Positions 18,628-28,568 of a DNA stretch of 49,578 bases are shown piece after piece. Numbering within the stretch: position 1 is the stretch's first letter; every line of letters begins with the position of its first letter. Source of the stretch: an uncultured SAR86 cluster bacterium (GTDB taxonomy: Bacteria; Pseudomonadota; Gammaproteobacteria; Magnimaribacterales; D2472). The notes below the pieces were generated by a model. The model had not been told where the DNA came from. It worked only from the letters and a program-made list of their open reading frames with translations, and searched no databases. The stretch covers positions 1 to 49,578 of the forward strand of contig CACDUZ010000003.1 of NCBI GenBank assembly GCA_902556105.1. Reading direction: 5' to 3'. The position numbers and the translations under genes are program-made.

Positions 18628-18633
18628 TATAAT
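18628..18633 (+). promoter_or_regulatory. Candidate -10 of a leaderless aroC promoter
   Basis: TATAAT ends 7 nt before the aroC ATG, the same geometry as nadK. No Shine-Dalgarno is present at the right distance (only GGA, 14 nt upstream). No recognisable -35 exists 16-18 nt upstream, which keeps confidence low. Confidence 0.35.
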
Positions 18634-18640
18634 TATCGCC

Positions 18641-19723
18641 ATGTCAGGCAATACGTTTGGAAAATTATTTAAAATTACGACTTTTGGTGAAAGTCATGGC
18701 ACCGCTATGGGCTGTACCTTAGATGGTTGTCCTCCTCAAATAGATCTGACTAAAGAAGATATTCAGTTTGAATTAGATAGAAGAAAGCCCGGTCAATCAG
18801 ATGTAACAACTCAAAGAAAAGAAGATGATTCAGTTGAAATATTATCTGGAGTTTTTGAAGGAAAAACACTTGGAACTCCAATAGGAATGGTTATCTACAA
18901 CAAAGACCAACAATCTAAAGATTATTCAGACATTAAAGATATTTTTAGACCAAATCACGCAGATATTACCTATCAAGCAAAATATGGTCATAGAGATTAT
19001 AGAGGCGGTGGAAGAGCTAGCGCTAGAGAGACCGCAAATTGGGTTGCAGCTGGAGCTATTGCTAAAAAAATACTTCAAAAAGAAGGAGTATCAGTAAATG
19101 GATTTGTATCTGAGATTGGTAAAATAAAGGCTGACTCGATAAATCATAAAGAAATAGGAAATAAGTACTTCTTTTGTGATGAATCAAAACTAGATGATTT
19201 AGATAAAATGTTTAATGATTTAATCAAAGAGGGTAATTCTGTAGGTGCTAAGCTTGGTGTTGTGGTTGAAAATTGTCCTGTTGGTCTTGGCGACCCGGTT
19301 TTTGAAAAGCTAGATGCTAATTTAGCTAAAGCAATTATGACGATTAACGCTGTAAAATCAGTATCCATAGGAAATGTTGAGGATCTTTTAAGTCTTAAAG
19401 GTTCAGAAGCAAGAGATGAAATAACCTCTTCAGGATATGTAACTAATAATTCGGGTGGAATTTTAGGTGGCATATCAAATGGAGATGATATAAGTTTGAG
19501 TTTTATTATCAAACCGACGTCGAGCATTAAAACTAAAGGAAAAACTATAAATACTGACGGTAAAGAAGTTGATATAGAAGTTATAGGAAGGCACGATCCC
19601 TGTGTTGGAATTAGGGCAGTTCCCATTGCTGAAGCTATGGTAAGCCTTGTTTTGGTGGATCATTTATTAATTAATAGAGCACAGTGCGCTGATGTTGATC
19701 AAAAACTACCGTTTACAGAATAA
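18641..19723 (+). CDS. aroC: Chorismate synthase
   Basis: Makes chorismate from EPSP with reduced FMN, the branch-point precursor of tryptophan and other aromatics. 360 aa (E. coli 361). Signatures: GESHG at 16-20 in [14 protein letters not shown], the mid-protein [18 protein letters not shown] with the FMN-binding basic residues, and the C-terminal [14 protein letters not shown]. Preceded by the 58-nt gap holding a candidate terminator and TATAAT; followed 5 nt later by leuC. Its neighbours differ from the usual aroC context (prmB, mepA). Confidence 0.97.
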   Translation: MSGNTFGKLFKITTFGESHGTAMGCTLDGCPPQIDLTKEDIQFELDRRKPGQSDVTTQRKEDDSVEILSGVFEGKTLGTPIGMVIYNKDQQSKDYSDIKDIFRPNHADITYQAKYGHRDYRGGGRASARETANWVAAGAIAKKILQKEGVSVNGFVSEIGKIKADSINHKEIGNKYFFCDESKLDDLDKMFNDLIKEGNSVGAKLGVVVENCPVGLGDPVFEKLDANLAKAIMTINAVKSVSIGNVEDLLSLKGSEARDEITSSGYVTNNSGGILGGISNGDDISLSFIIKPTSSIKTKGKTINTDGKEVDIEVIGRHDPCVGIRAVPIAEAMVSLVLVDHLLINRAQCADVDQKLPFTE

Positions 19724-19728
19724 ATATA

Positions 19729-21126
19729 ATGAAGACTTTGTACGACAAACTCTGGGAGGAGCATCACGTAACCCGACTAGATACAGGCGAATCCCTACTT
19801 TATATTGATAGGCATTACTTACATGAGGTAACGTCACCTCAAGCATTTGAAGGATTGTCTAAAAAAAACTTAATGCCCTGGAGGCTTGAAGCAAATATAG
19901 CTACTCCAGATCATAATGTTCCTACAACAAGAGGAAGTGGTTTTAATTCTGAGCAAATTAAAGACGAAATTTCAAAGATACAGGTTGTTGAGCTTGATAA
20001 AAATTGCAATACATTTGGTATTAAACAATTTGATATTAAATCCACAAAACAAGGAATTGTTCATGTTATTGGCCCAGAGTTAGGATACACATTGCCTGGA
20101 ATGACAATAGTTTGTGGCGATTCTCACACCTCTACTCATGGCGCACTTGGATGTTTGGCGATGGGTATTGGCACATCAGAAGTAGAACACGTTCTTGCTA
20201 CTCAATGTTTAAAAGTATCTAAACTAAAAAATATGCTTGTTAAATTTGAAGGAGAGCCATCTGAAAATGTTACTTCAAAAGATATAGTCTTATATTTTAT
20301 AGGCCTTATTGGAACAGCAGGCGGGACAGGATATGCAATAGAATTTGCAGGAAGCTATATTGAAAATATTTCTATAGAAAGCAGAATGACTATTTGCAAC
20401 ATGGCTATTGAAGCAGGCGCTAAAGTTGGTTTAATTGCTCCAGATAAAATCACACTCGATTATGTTAGAGAGAAATCTTTTTTAGATTCGCAAACTCTAG
20501 AAAAGGCAGAAGATTATTGGCTTAAATTAAAAACTGATGAAGGAGCTAGTTTTGATAATGAGATTATTATTGACATATCTAAAATCAAACCTCAGGTTAC
20601 ATGGGGGACTTCACCCGAAATGGTGGTAAATTTTGATGATGAAATTCCAACCTCGTCTAATTCGTCTGATAATAATAAAAAAAATATCGAATTAGCTAGA
20701 GACTATATGGGTATAGACAAAGCCACGAAACTATCTGATTTAGTTTTTGATAAGGTTTTCATAGGATCCTGTACAAATTCAAGAATAGAAGATTTAAGAC
20801 AGGCTGCAGAAATTATTAAAGGTAGGTCAGTTGCGGATAATATTTTGGAAGCTATTGTTGTTCCAGGTTCAGGTCAAGTTAAAGAACAAGCAGAGAATGA
20901 AGGCTTGGATAAAGTTTTCAAAGAAGCAGGTTTTATTTGGCGAGATCCAGGTTGCTCAATGTGTCTTGGAATGAACCCAGATCAATTAAAGCCATATGAA
21001 AGATGCGCCTCAACTTCTAATAGAAATTTTGAAGGCAGACAAGGCTATCTTGGGAGAACCCATTTAATGAGCCCTCTAATGGCAGCCTATACTGCAATTA
21101 ACGGAACAGTTGGAGAGCCATCATGA
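19729..21126 (+). CDS. leuC: 3-isopropylmalate dehydratase, large subunit
   Basis: With LeuD isomerises 2-isopropylmalate to 3-isopropylmalate in leucine synthesis. 465 aa (E. coli 466). The [4Fe-4S] ligands are C348 ([12 protein letters not shown]), C409 and C412 ([14 protein letters not shown]), matching E. coli positions within two residues; [12 protein letters not shown] is also conserved. It overlaps leuD by 4 nt. No leucine-rich leader peptide or attenuator lies upstream, since aroC ends only 5 nt before it. Confidence 0.97.
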   Translation: MKTLYDKLWEEHHVTRLDTGESLLYIDRHYLHEVTSPQAFEGLSKKNLMPWRLEANIATPDHNVPTTRGSGFNSEQIKDEISKIQVVELDKNCNTFGIKQFDIKSTKQGIVHVIGPELGYTLPGMTIVCGDSHTSTHGALGCLAMGIGTSEVEHVLATQCLKVSKLKNMLVKFEGEPSENVTSKDIVLYFIGLIGTAGGTGYAIEFAGSYIENISIESRMTICNMAIEAGAKVGLIAPDKITLDYVREKSFLDSQTLEKAEDYWLKLKTDEGASFDNEIIIDISKIKPQVTWGTSPEMVVNFDDEIPTSSNSSDNNKKNIELARDYMGIDKATKLSDLVFDKVFIGSCTNSRIEDLRQAAEIIKGRSVADNILEAIVVPGSGQVKEQAENEGLDKVFKEAGFIWRDPGCSMCLGMNPDQLKPYERCASTSNRNFEGRQGYLGRTHLMSPLMAAYTAINGTVGEPS

Positions 21127-21770
21127 AATCAAACAGTGAAGGACTAATAATTGATGGAATAGCTGCGTTTATAGATAGAGATAATATAGACACCGATCAA
21201 ATAATTCCTACAGAATATTTAAAGTCTATAAAAAAATTTGGTTTTGAAGATTACTTATTTGATGGTTGGAGATATCAAGATGATGGAAAGCTAGGTATTA
21301 CAAAAGATGAAAGGATTATAAATGAAGAATTTATACTAAATATCAAACCTTTTGATGCAGCCAAGATACTCTTATCAAGAGATAATTTTGGCTGTGGATC
21401 TTCAAGGGAACATGCGGTATGGGCATTGAGAGATTTTGGAATCAAAGCAGTCATAGCATCATCTTTTGGAGACATTTTTTATAATAATTGTTTTAAAAAT
21501 GGAGTTCTTCCAATTAAATTAGACAAAGATGAAATAGAAATGCTGTTTAAAAAAACAAAAGAAGACATTCTGGAAATTTCAATTGATTTACAAAAGAAAC
21601 AGATTAATCTTAGTGAAAAGGTAATACACTTTGAAGTAGACGATCATTTAATTAATAGAATAATTTTTGACCTGGATGATGTTGATATTACCCTTAAAGA
21701 AAAAAATAAGATTTTAAAATTTGAGAAGGAAAGGATAAAAAATAAACCTTGGATTTATACTAATGACTAA
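21123..21770 (+). CDS. leuD: 3-isopropylmalate dehydratase, small subunit
   Basis: Partner of LeuC. 215 aa (E. coli 201), with the family segments [15 protein letters not shown] near the N-terminus, the swivel-domain core [20 protein letters not shown] and the [17 protein letters not shown] block that forms the substrate site. The C-terminal extension is lysine-rich. ATGA overlap with leuC at the 5' side and an 8-nt overlap with leuB at the 3' side, so stoichiometric coupled translation is likely. Confidence 0.96.
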   Translation: MKSNSEGLIIDGIAAFIDRDNIDTDQIIPTEYLKSIKKFGFEDYLFDGWRYQDDGKLGITKDERIINEEFILNIKPFDAAKILLSRDNFGCGSSREHAVWALRDFGIKAVIASSFGDIFYNNCFKNGVLPIKLDKDEIEMLFKKTKEDILEISIDLQKKQINLSEKVIHFEVDDHLINRIIFDLDDVDITLKEKNKILKFEKERIKNKPWIYTND

Positions 21771-22839
21771 AAAAATATTAATCCTTCCAGGAGATGGAAT
21801 TGGTCAAGAAGTAACTGCTTCGGCTATGGAAGTACTAGAATTTATTGTTAATAAATTTAGTCTTGATTTTGAAATATCTTCTCTAGAGGTTGGTGGAACT
21901 GCTTATGATAAGTGTGGTTCTCCTATTCCTGATGAGGTTTTAACATCTGCAAAAAATGCTGATGCAGTTTTATTCGGTGCGGTTGGAGGTCCAAAATGGG
22001 ATAATCTGGATTGGGATGATAGGCCTGAAAATGCGCTTTTAACTTTAAGAAAAGAGTTGAACCTATTTGCAAATTTAAGACCTGCATTTTTATTTGATGA
22101 GTTATCAGGAGCTTCCCCTTTAAAAGAAAATGTAATCAAGGGATTGGATATTTTAATTGTAAGAGAATTAACCGGAGGAATATATTTTGGAGAACCTCGC
22201 GGTGTCGTTTTGGAAGAAAAACCAAATTATGCCTTTAATACAATGGTTTATAATGAAGATGAGATTAGAAGGATTGCAAAGGTTGCTTTTGAATCAGCTC
22301 AAAAAAGAAAAGGAAAGCTTTGTTCGGTTGAAAAAGCAAATGTACTAGAGGTTTCAAAATTTTGGAGATCAATCGTTACTGAAATGTCTGTTGATTATCC
22401 AGATGTTGAGCTATCACATCAGCTTGCTGATAACACTGCGATGCAATTAGTCTTAGACCCAAATCAATTTGATGTAATAGTAGCTAGCAATCTATTTGGA
22501 GATATTCTTTCTGATATTGCAGCAACTTTAACAGGCTCAATAGGAATGCTTCCTTCAGCATCATTAGACAGTCAATTCAAAGGTATGTACGAACCTTGTC
22601 ATGGTAGTGCTCCAGATATAGCCGGTAAAAATATAGCTAATCCTATTGCAATGATTTCATCTCTATCAATGGCTTTAAGATATTCTCTTGATGAGGAAGC
22701 TATCTCAGATAAAATTGACTTAGCTATCAAAAAATTTGTTGAAAAAGGTTATAGAACAATTGATATTGCTTCAGATGATAATCATTTAAAAACGTCTGAA
22801 GTATCCAAAAAAATCATTGAAATAATTGAAAATGAGTAG
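21763..22839 (+). CDS. leuB: 3-isopropylmalate dehydrogenase
   Basis: NAD-dependent oxidative decarboxylation of 3-isopropylmalate. 358 aa (E. coli 363). [11 protein letters not shown] opens the protein; [14 protein letters not shown] and [15 protein letters not shown] are substrate and cofactor segments; DNTAMQLV and [12 protein letters not shown] hold Mg-binding Asp residues; [18 protein letters not shown] is the IMDH signature. It overlaps leuD by 8 nt and asd by 8 nt. Confidence 0.97.
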   Translation: MTKKILILPGDGIGQEVTASAMEVLEFIVNKFSLDFEISSLEVGGTAYDKCGSPIPDEVLTSAKNADAVLFGAVGGPKWDNLDWDDRPENALLTLRKELNLFANLRPAFLFDELSGASPLKENVIKGLDILIVRELTGGIYFGEPRGVVLEEKPNYAFNTMVYNEDEIRRIAKVAFESAQKRKGKLCSVEKANVLEVSKFWRSIVTEMSVDYPDVELSHQLADNTAMQLVLDPNQFDVIVASNLFGDILSDIAATLTGSIGMLPSASLDSQFKGMYEPCHGSAPDIAGKNIANPIAMISSLSMALRYSLDEEAISDKIDLAIKKFVEKGYRTIDIASDDNHLKTSEVSKKIIEIIENE

Positions 22840-23848
22840 TGAAATAAATTTAGCATTAATTGGCGCTTCTGGCGTAGTTGGCAAAAAGATCATCTCTTTG
22901 TTAGAAAAAAAGAATGTCAAAGTAAAAAATTTTTATCCACTTGGGTCCTCTTCTGTGGGAGATAAAATTTCCTTTAATGATCAAATATTTGAAATTGAAA
23001 GCTTATCTAATTTTGATTGCGCATCTGTTGATGTAGCCATTTTTTCTGCAGGCTCTTCAGTGGCAAGAGACTATGCTCCAGATTTTGTAAAAAAGGGAGT
23101 CTATGTCGTCGATTTATCCTCAGAGTTTAGATATGAAGAAGATATTCCTTTAATTATTCCCGAAATAAATCCACAAGCTCTAATAGACGCAGATGGCCCA
23201 ATATTAATAGCTAATCCTAATTGCTCTGTTTCCCAACTTTTAATAGCAATAGAACCTATTCATAGAAAATTTAATATTGATATCTTAAATATTGCTACTT
23301 ATCAGGCTGTATCAGGAACAGGACGCAAGGCTGTTGAGGAACTTCATAATCAAGTTGAAGATAGATCTCTAGAGCCCGATATATATCCTAAGCAAATTGC
23401 TTTCAATGTGATTCCTCAATGTGATGTATTTCTTGAGAATGATTTTACTAAAGAAGAAATGAAAGTAACTTGGGAAACAAAAAAAATCTTAGATCCTAAT
23501 ATAGAAGTTCAAGCCACCTGCGCTAGAGTACCAATAGTTAATGGTCATTCGGAGGCGGTTTTTTTTAGAACTGAAAATAGTATTTCAAAAAATGAAATTA
23601 TTGAACTATTGTCATCTTATAAATCTATCAAGGTAATCGATGACCCTAAAAATCTTGATTATCCAACTCCTCTAGAGCATGCAAATGACACTGAAGAAGT
23701 TTTTGTAGGACGTATAAGGACACAAACTATAAAAGGTGAGAACTGGGTTTCTATGTGGATTGTGGCAGATAATGTTTATGGAAAGGGAGCGGCACTAAAT
23801 GCAGTTCAAATAATCGAAACGTTAATTGAGAATAATAAACTGTGTTAA
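22832..23848 (+). CDS. asd: Aspartate-semialdehyde dehydrogenase
   Basis: Reduces aspartyl phosphate to aspartate semialdehyde, the branch point to lysine/diaminopimelate, threonine and methionine. From the ATG at 22832 it has 338 aa; an in-frame TTG two codons earlier is less likely. GASGVVGKK (11-19) binds NADP; the catalytic Cys is C131 in [10 protein letters not shown], followed by AVSGTGRKA and [10 protein letters not shown] (active-site His). This is the shorter Gram-positive-type (Usg-like) branch. In Pseudomonas, from memory, a second asd-like gene of this type precedes fimV; here the Cys is intact and it is the only copy in the window, so it is probably the functional enzyme. Confidence 0.93.
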   Translation: MSSEINLALIGASGVVGKKIISLLEKKNVKVKNFYPLGSSSVGDKISFNDQIFEIESLSNFDCASVDVAIFSAGSSVARDYAPDFVKKGVYVVDLSSEFRYEEDIPLIIPEINPQALIDADGPILIANPNCSVSQLLIAIEPIHRKFNIDILNIATYQAVSGTGRKAVEELHNQVEDRSLEPDIYPKQIAFNVIPQCDVFLENDFTKEEMKVTWETKKILDPNIEVQATCARVPIVNGHSEAVFFRTENSISKNEIIELLSSYKSIKVIDDPKNLDYPTPLEHANDTEEVFVGRIRTQTIKGENWVSMWIVADNVYGKGAALNAVQIIETLIENNKLC

Positions 23849-25152
23849 GACATCTTTTATTATTTTTAATATTTTCCTCTACTAATATTTTTGCTGACAT
23901 ATTACTCTCGTCTCCAAAAATCAAGCTTAACGCTCAGGATCAGAGAGTTATCGAACTTAAAATTCAGAACGCAGACTTAAGAGATGGAGATATTCTTCTA
24001 AAGGAATATAAAACAGATAACATTATTGACGAAATAAATATTGATTACACACTGATAAATAGTTTTGATAGTTATCAAATATTTACAATAGCCTTATCTA
24101 AAGATTATGACGAAGATTATTTCAGTTTTAAGATTTCTATTAAGGATAGCTTTTCAAAAGATATTTTTATATTTTTACCATCAAAGATTAGAAATTTTTA
24201 TCAAGAGAATCCTAATAAGAAGACATACGAAACTATAACCCCAAAAAAAATTGAATCAAATAAACAGCCTGTATCGATTTCGAAAATAGAATCAAAACCT
24301 TCAAATAGCGAACCTCAAATCCTTAAAGCTTCGGAAATAACAACTGTCTGGAGCATGGCAAAAAAAATTAAAGGATCTAATGAGAATATTTCAATATATC
24401 AGATCATGTGGTCAATATACCTTGGCAATAAAGAAGCATTCTTGAATGAAAATATTAATCTAATAAGGAAGGATATCGATATTATTGTGCCCTCTAATAC
24501 TCAGATAGAAAATGTTTCCTATGAAATTGCAAGAGACTCTATTTTGAGAATGAATGAATCATTTTCGCAAAGTTTAAAATCTGCTTCTAAGTCATTACTC
24601 ATTCTCACTGCGCCTAAAATAATTGATGATGTTGAGGAGACTAATAATAATGAGATTAAAGAAGATGCTTCTCAAGTCAGCTTTGATGAGAATATAGATC
24701 CCAAAACTTTAATCGAAGAGAATACAAGGCAAATATCTATCGGTTTAGAAAATGAAGCTCTAGATAGTTTATTAGATGAGAAAATGCAATCAAGCAACCA
24801 AGAACAAAATAGTTTTGAAGTTTTCGATATAATATTTATTTCATTAATATCATTAGCTTCTGGGGCTCTATTAGCTCTAATCTTTATTCAGCTTAGAAAT
24901 ATAAGAAACTCAAAAAATATTGAATATGATTTTGAGGAAGCATTAGATGATAATTCAACTCTCTCTAGTATGCCCTCTGAACTAAGCATTGAGAATAATA
25001 AAGATCAGCAACAATTTGATCTAGCTGTTACATATTATGAAATGAATGATAAAAGTAGTGCTAAAAATATTCTAACTAATTTAATTAAAGACACTGAAGA
25101 TGATGAGATAAAAACTGCTTCACAAGCTTTATTAATTAAAGTTGATCAATAG
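23842..25152 (+). CDS. fimV: Short FimV-like inner-membrane protein
   Basis: FimV links peptidoglycan to polar organelle assembly and signalling. 436 aa, about half the length of Pseudomonas FimV. Domain order: signal peptide (1-18, ends IFADI), beta-rich FimV N-domain (20-115), a LysM-like peptidoglycan segment (about 165-220, TTVWSMAKKI to IDIIVPS), a charged linker, one transmembrane helix (about 328-350) and a C-terminal TPR-like cap (about 390-436, QQFDLAVTYYEMNDKSSA). The long acidic repeat region is missing. Start GTG overlaps asd by 7 nt. Position before truA is the conserved gammaproteobacterial one. No pilus genes are in the window. Confidence 0.85.
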   Translation: MLRHLLLFLIFSSTNIFADILLSSPKIKLNAQDQRVIELKIQNADLRDGDILLKEYKTDNIIDEINIDYTLINSFDSYQIFTIALSKDYDEDYFSFKISIKDSFSKDIFIFLPSKIRNFYQENPNKKTYETITPKKIESNKQPVSISKIESKPSNSEPQILKASEITTVWSMAKKIKGSNENISIYQIMWSIYLGNKEAFLNENINLIRKDIDIIVPSNTQIENVSYEIARDSILRMNESFSQSLKSASKSLLILTAPKIIDDVEETNNNEIKEDASQVSFDENIDPKTLIEENTRQISIGLENEALDSLLDEKMQSSNQEQNSFEVFDIIFISLISLASGALLALIFIQLRNIRNSKNIEYDFEEALDDNSTLSSMPSELSIENNKDQQQFDLAVTYYEMNDKSSAKNILTNLIKDTEDDEIKTASQALLIKVDQ

Positions 25153-25937
25153 TGAAGCTAGCTTTTACATTGGAGTATGCTGGAACTGACTTTTCAGGAT
25201 TCCAAAGTCAGAAAAATGCACTAACGATTCAATATTATTTAGAAGAAGCTATTAAAAAAATTACTGATCAAGAGACTAAAATTAATTATTCTGGCAGAAC
25301 CGATGCAGGTGTTCATGCACTTTCTCAGGTTTTTGATTTTGAAACCCAAATCAAAAGAAGTAACGAAAATTGGATAAAGGGCATTAATTCAAACCTTCCC
25401 AAATCTATAGCAGTCAAAAATATCTTTAATGTCTCTGATGATTTTGATTCGAGGTTTTCAGCAATTGAGAGAAGGTATTCTTATGTTATATATAACTCAC
25501 CCAACAAACCTTTATTTTTTGATAATTTTTCGTACTGGGTGACAAACGATCTAGACATTAATCTTATTAAGACTCAATTAAATATGTTTCTTGGTGAGCA
25601 TGATTTTAGTTCCTTTAGAAGCTCAAGCTGCAATTCAAAAAATCCTAATAAAAATATCTCGTATGTTGATGTCGAGAGTGTTAACAATTTTATAATAATC
25701 ACAATAGCGGCAAATGCATTTTTACAAAATATGGTAAGAATAATGGTAGGTACCTTAATTGATATTGCAAAAAATGAAAACAAAATGAGTATTACGGATA
25801 TCATTGATAAAAAGGATAGAGGTTATGCTGGTAAAACTGCACCAGCTCATGGGTTATTTTTCTTAGGCCCTAAATATAAAGATGAATTTGATATAGATAC
25901 CTTTGAATTAAATATACTTGATAGACTTAAATACTAA
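25152..25937 (+). CDS. truA: tRNA pseudouridine(38-40) synthase
   Basis: Forms pseudouridine in the anticodon stem-loop of many tRNAs. 261 aa (E. coli 270). The catalytic Asp D51 lies in SGRTDAGVHALSQV; the opening LEYAGTDFSGFQSQ and the later FLQNMVRIMVGTLIDI and APAHGLFF are family blocks. Start is GTG sharing one base with the fimV stop, and its own stop shares a base with the trpF ATG. fimV-truA-trpF is a conserved gammaproteobacterial order. Confidence 0.97.
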   Translation: MKLAFTLEYAGTDFSGFQSQKNALTIQYYLEEAIKKITDQETKINYSGRTDAGVHALSQVFDFETQIKRSNENWIKGINSNLPKSIAVKNIFNVSDDFDSRFSAIERRYSYVIYNSPNKPLFFDNFSYWVTNDLDINLIKTQLNMFLGEHDFSSFRSSSCNSKNPNKNISYVDVESVNNFIIITIAANAFLQNMVRIMVGTLIDIAKNENKMSITDIIDKKDRGYAGKTAPAHGLFFLGPKYKDEFDIDTFELNILDRLKY

Positions 25938-26548
25938 TGAAACCTCTTGTTAAAATTTGTGGAATCAATGACTTAAATGTTCTTAATGCATTAGTTGCGA
26001 TGAATGGCATTGATTTTCTTGGCTTTATTTTTTATGAGAATAGTCCTAGGAATGTTCCGGATGATTTGATTAATGTAATTAATAAATTTGATTTTCAAAA
26101 CAAAAGACCAGTATGTGTTTATGTTGATGCTGATGAATATTTTGTTAAAGAAACGTCATCAAATTTTCAAAATCCAATTTTGCAATTCCATGGTAATGAG
26201 ACTGATGAGTTCTGTAATAGTTTTGGTAAAGATTTTTGGAAGGTAATAAAGGTTAAAGACAATACAAGTATTAGAGACTCAATTAAGTATCCCAATGCAT
26301 CAGGGATTCTATTTGAAAATTATATAAAAGGACAACATGGCGGCACAGGACATTCTTTTGATTGGGATTTGCTTAATAATATAAAAGATTTAGATACAAA
26401 ATTTATTCTCTCGGGTGGAATTAATATAAAAAATGTTGATAATGCTATAGATACAAAACCCTGGTGCCTTGATGTTAACTCAGGTGTTGAGTCTTCACCT
26501 GGAAAAAAAGATATAGGCTTAATTAAAGAATTATTAAATAAAATTTAA
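25937..26548 (+). CDS. trpF: Phosphoribosylanthranilate isomerase
   Basis: Third tryptophan-pathway step, an Amadori rearrangement in a TIM barrel. 203 aa stand-alone enzyme, not fused to TrpC as in E. coli. Catalytic Cys in VKICGI (residue 7); FIFYENSPRNV and the Asp of LDVNSGVESSPGKKD near the end are the other signature residues; LSGGINIKNV binds phosphate. One-base overlap with truA and 3 nt from trpB. Confidence 0.96.
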   Translation: MKPLVKICGINDLNVLNALVAMNGIDFLGFIFYENSPRNVPDDLINVINKFDFQNKRPVCVYVDADEYFVKETSSNFQNPILQFHGNETDEFCNSFGKDFWKVIKVKDNTSIRDSIKYPNASGILFENYIKGQHGGTGHSFDWDLLNNIKDLDTKFILSGGINIKNVDNAIDTKPWCLDVNSGVESSPGKKDIGLIKELLNKI

Positions 26549-26551
26549 GTT

Positions 26552-27757
26552 ATGAAATCAGATAAAAATAAATTTCCTGATAAAAATGGTTTTTTCGGTG
26601 ATTACGGTGGAAAATTTGTCCCAGAAACCCTTATGTATGCTCTAGAAGAGCTCGAAAGCACTTACAAAAATTTAAAAGACAATCCTGAATTTAAAAAACA
26701 ATTTTATAAAGATCTTTCTGAGTTTGTTGGAAGGCCATCTCCTTTATACTTTGCTGAAAGACTTACCAATCACTACGGAACAGGTTCTATCTGGTTAAAG
26801 AGAGAGGATCTCAACCATACAGGAGCTCATAAGATAAATAACACCATTGGACAAATTTTATTAGCTAAACAGATGGGAAAAAAAAGAATTATTGCTGAAA
26901 CTGGTGCTGGTCAACATGGAGTGGCGACAGCAACTGTTGCAGCAAGATTGGGTTTAGAGTGCCATATTTATATGGGCTCTGAGGATGTTCAAAGACAATC
27001 ACTTAATGTTTACAGAATAAAACTTCTAGGCGCAGAGGTTCATGCAGTAGATTCTGGTTCAGCAACACTTAAAGATGCTTTAAATGAAGCTTTAAGAGAT
27101 TGGGTAACTAATGTTGATGATACTTATTATATTATTGGAAGTGTTACAGGCCCTCATCCATACCCAATGATTGTTAGAGATTTTAACTCTGTTGTTGGGG
27201 AAGAACTTATAACTCAGTCACAAGAACTATTTAATTCAATGCCAGATGCCATAGTTGCATGTGTTGGCGGAGGCTCAAATGCAATGGGAGCATTTTATCC
27301 TTTTATTGATATCAAAGAGACTAGATTAATTGGAGTTGAAGCTGGTGGAGAAGGTGTTGAAACCGGTGAACATGCTGCGCCATTAAATGATGGAATGCCT
27401 GGAGTTTTGCATGGAGCTTTGAGTTATTTAATGCAGGATGACTCAGGACAAGTTAAGGCTACAAAATCTGTTTCAGCAGGGCTTGATTATCCTGGTGTTG
27501 GTCCAGAACATTCTTGGCTTAAAGACTCTGGAAGAGCTGAATATGTTGCTGTTAGCGACGATGAGGCACTTAAAGCCTTCCATGAAGTTTCGGAATTTGA
27601 GGGCATAATACCAGCTCTTGAAACAGCACATGCATTCGCATACTTAGATACATTAATGAAAGAGTTTGATAAAAACGCAAACGTAATTGTGAACGTATCA
27701 GGTCGTGGTGATAAAGATATAAATACTGTTGCTGAGATAGACGGAATCAAGTTTTGA
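26552..27757 (+). CDS. trpB: Tryptophan synthase beta chain
   Basis: PLP enzyme joining indole to serine. 401 aa (E. coli 397). PLP-lysine K94 in [10 protein letters not shown] (88-97); catalytic Glu in [13 protein letters not shown]; phosphate loop [10 protein letters not shown]; monovalent-cation and C-terminal blocks [12 protein letters not shown] and [10 protein letters not shown]. It pairs with trpA (4-nt overlap) as the channelled alpha2-beta2 complex. trpE, trpG, trpD and trpC are not in the window, so the pathway is split, as in Pseudomonas. Confidence 0.98.
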   Translation: MKSDKNKFPDKNGFFGDYGGKFVPETLMYALEELESTYKNLKDNPEFKKQFYKDLSEFVGRPSPLYFAERLTNHYGTGSIWLKREDLNHTGAHKINNTIGQILLAKQMGKKRIIAETGAGQHGVATATVAARLGLECHIYMGSEDVQRQSLNVYRIKLLGAEVHAVDSGSATLKDALNEALRDWVTNVDDTYYIIGSVTGPHPYPMIVRDFNSVVGEELITQSQELFNSMPDAIVACVGGGSNAMGAFYPFIDIKETRLIGVEAGGEGVETGEHAAPLNDGMPGVLHGALSYLMQDDSGQVKATKSVSAGLDYPGVGPEHSWLKDSGRAEYVAVSDDEALKAFHEVSEFEGIIPALETAHAFAYLDTLMKEFDKNANVIVNVSGRGDKDINTVAEIDGIKF

Positions 27758-28539
27758 ATAGACTTACAAAAAGACTTTCTGATCTAAAAAAAGATAATGA
27801 CAAAGCCCTAGTGGCCTATCTTGTTGCCGGTGATCCTGATATAGATACAACAGTCGAATTAATGAAATTGTTTGTTGCATCAGGTGTGGACATTATTGAA
27901 ATAGGAGTACCTTTTACAGATCCAATTGCTGAAGGACCAATCATTCAAAAGGCACATGATCGAGCACTAAAAAATAATATTTCACTAGAATCTATATACA
28001 AAATGGTAGGTGAATTTAGAAAACATGATGATGAAACACCATTAGTGCTAATGGGATATCTGAATACATTTATTTTTCATAAGAAGTTAATAGAAGTTAA
28101 TCAAGATAACGCTATAGACTCAATCTTAGTAGTTGATATACCAGGAGAATTAAAGTTAGAAGATTACGGTATTAAAAATCAAAATATTAATACTATCTCT
28201 CTTATTTCTCCAACAACAAAGAAGGACAGAGTTGAATCTATTGCTAAGAACAGTACTGGATTTGTTTACTATGTAACTTTAAGAGGTGTAACAGGTGCGT
28301 CAAATTTAGATGTAAATGAGATTAATGCCAATATCGAAGATATAAAAAAACATGCCCTGGTACCAACACTAGCTGGATTTGGAATAAAATCGTCTGAAGA
28401 TGCAAAACTTCTTTCAGAATATGCAGATGGTGTCATTATTGGCTCATCAATTGTGCAGATGATTGAAGAAAACTCTAACTCAAAAGAATTTGATAGAATA
28501 GGTAAATATATTACTGAAATAAAACAGGCAATATCATGA
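27754..28539 (+). CDS. trpA: Tryptophan synthase alpha chain
   Basis: Cleaves indole-3-glycerol phosphate to indole for TrpB. 261 aa (E. coli 268). Catalytic E49 is present in [17 protein letters not shown]; the position of E. coli Asp60 is Glu (E60), a conservative change that I believe occurs in other bacteria. [11 protein letters not shown] and the phosphate-site [10 protein letters not shown] and IIGSSIV segments are conserved. Start TTG lies in an overlap with the trpB end. Its TGA overlaps the ATG of a 10-codon reading frame that leads into malonyl-CoA decarboxylase. Confidence 0.95.
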   Translation: MNRLTKRLSDLKKDNDKALVAYLVAGDPDIDTTVELMKLFVASGVDIIEIGVPFTDPIAEGPIIQKAHDRALKNNISLESIYKMVGEFRKHDDETPLVLMGYLNTFIFHKKLIEVNQDNAIDSILVVDIPGELKLEDYGIKNQNINTISLISPTTKKDRVESIAKNSTGFVYYVTLRGVTGASNLDVNEINANIEDIKKHALVPTLAGFGIKSSEDAKLLSEYADGVIIGSSIVQMIEENSNSKEFDRIGKYITEIKQAIS

Positions 28540-28568
28540 ATTATTTAAAGGGCATAGCTACTTTATGA
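28536..28568 (+). CDS. Ten-codon coupling reading frame between trpA and mcd
   Basis: ATG AAT ... TTA TGA encodes [10 protein letters not shown]. Its ATG overlaps the trpA TGA as ATGA, and its own TGA overlaps the malonyl-CoA decarboxylase ATG as ATGA. It could carry ribosomes from trpA to the next gene, could be the remnant of a deleted gene, or be chance. Too short for any homology statement. Confidence 0.3.
   Translation: MNYLKGIATL

Noticed and set aside
19144..19626. Long open frame (160 codons) on the minus strand inside aroC
   Set aside because: Completely antisense to a well-conserved gene; no recognisable domain and codon pattern follows from the aroC frame.
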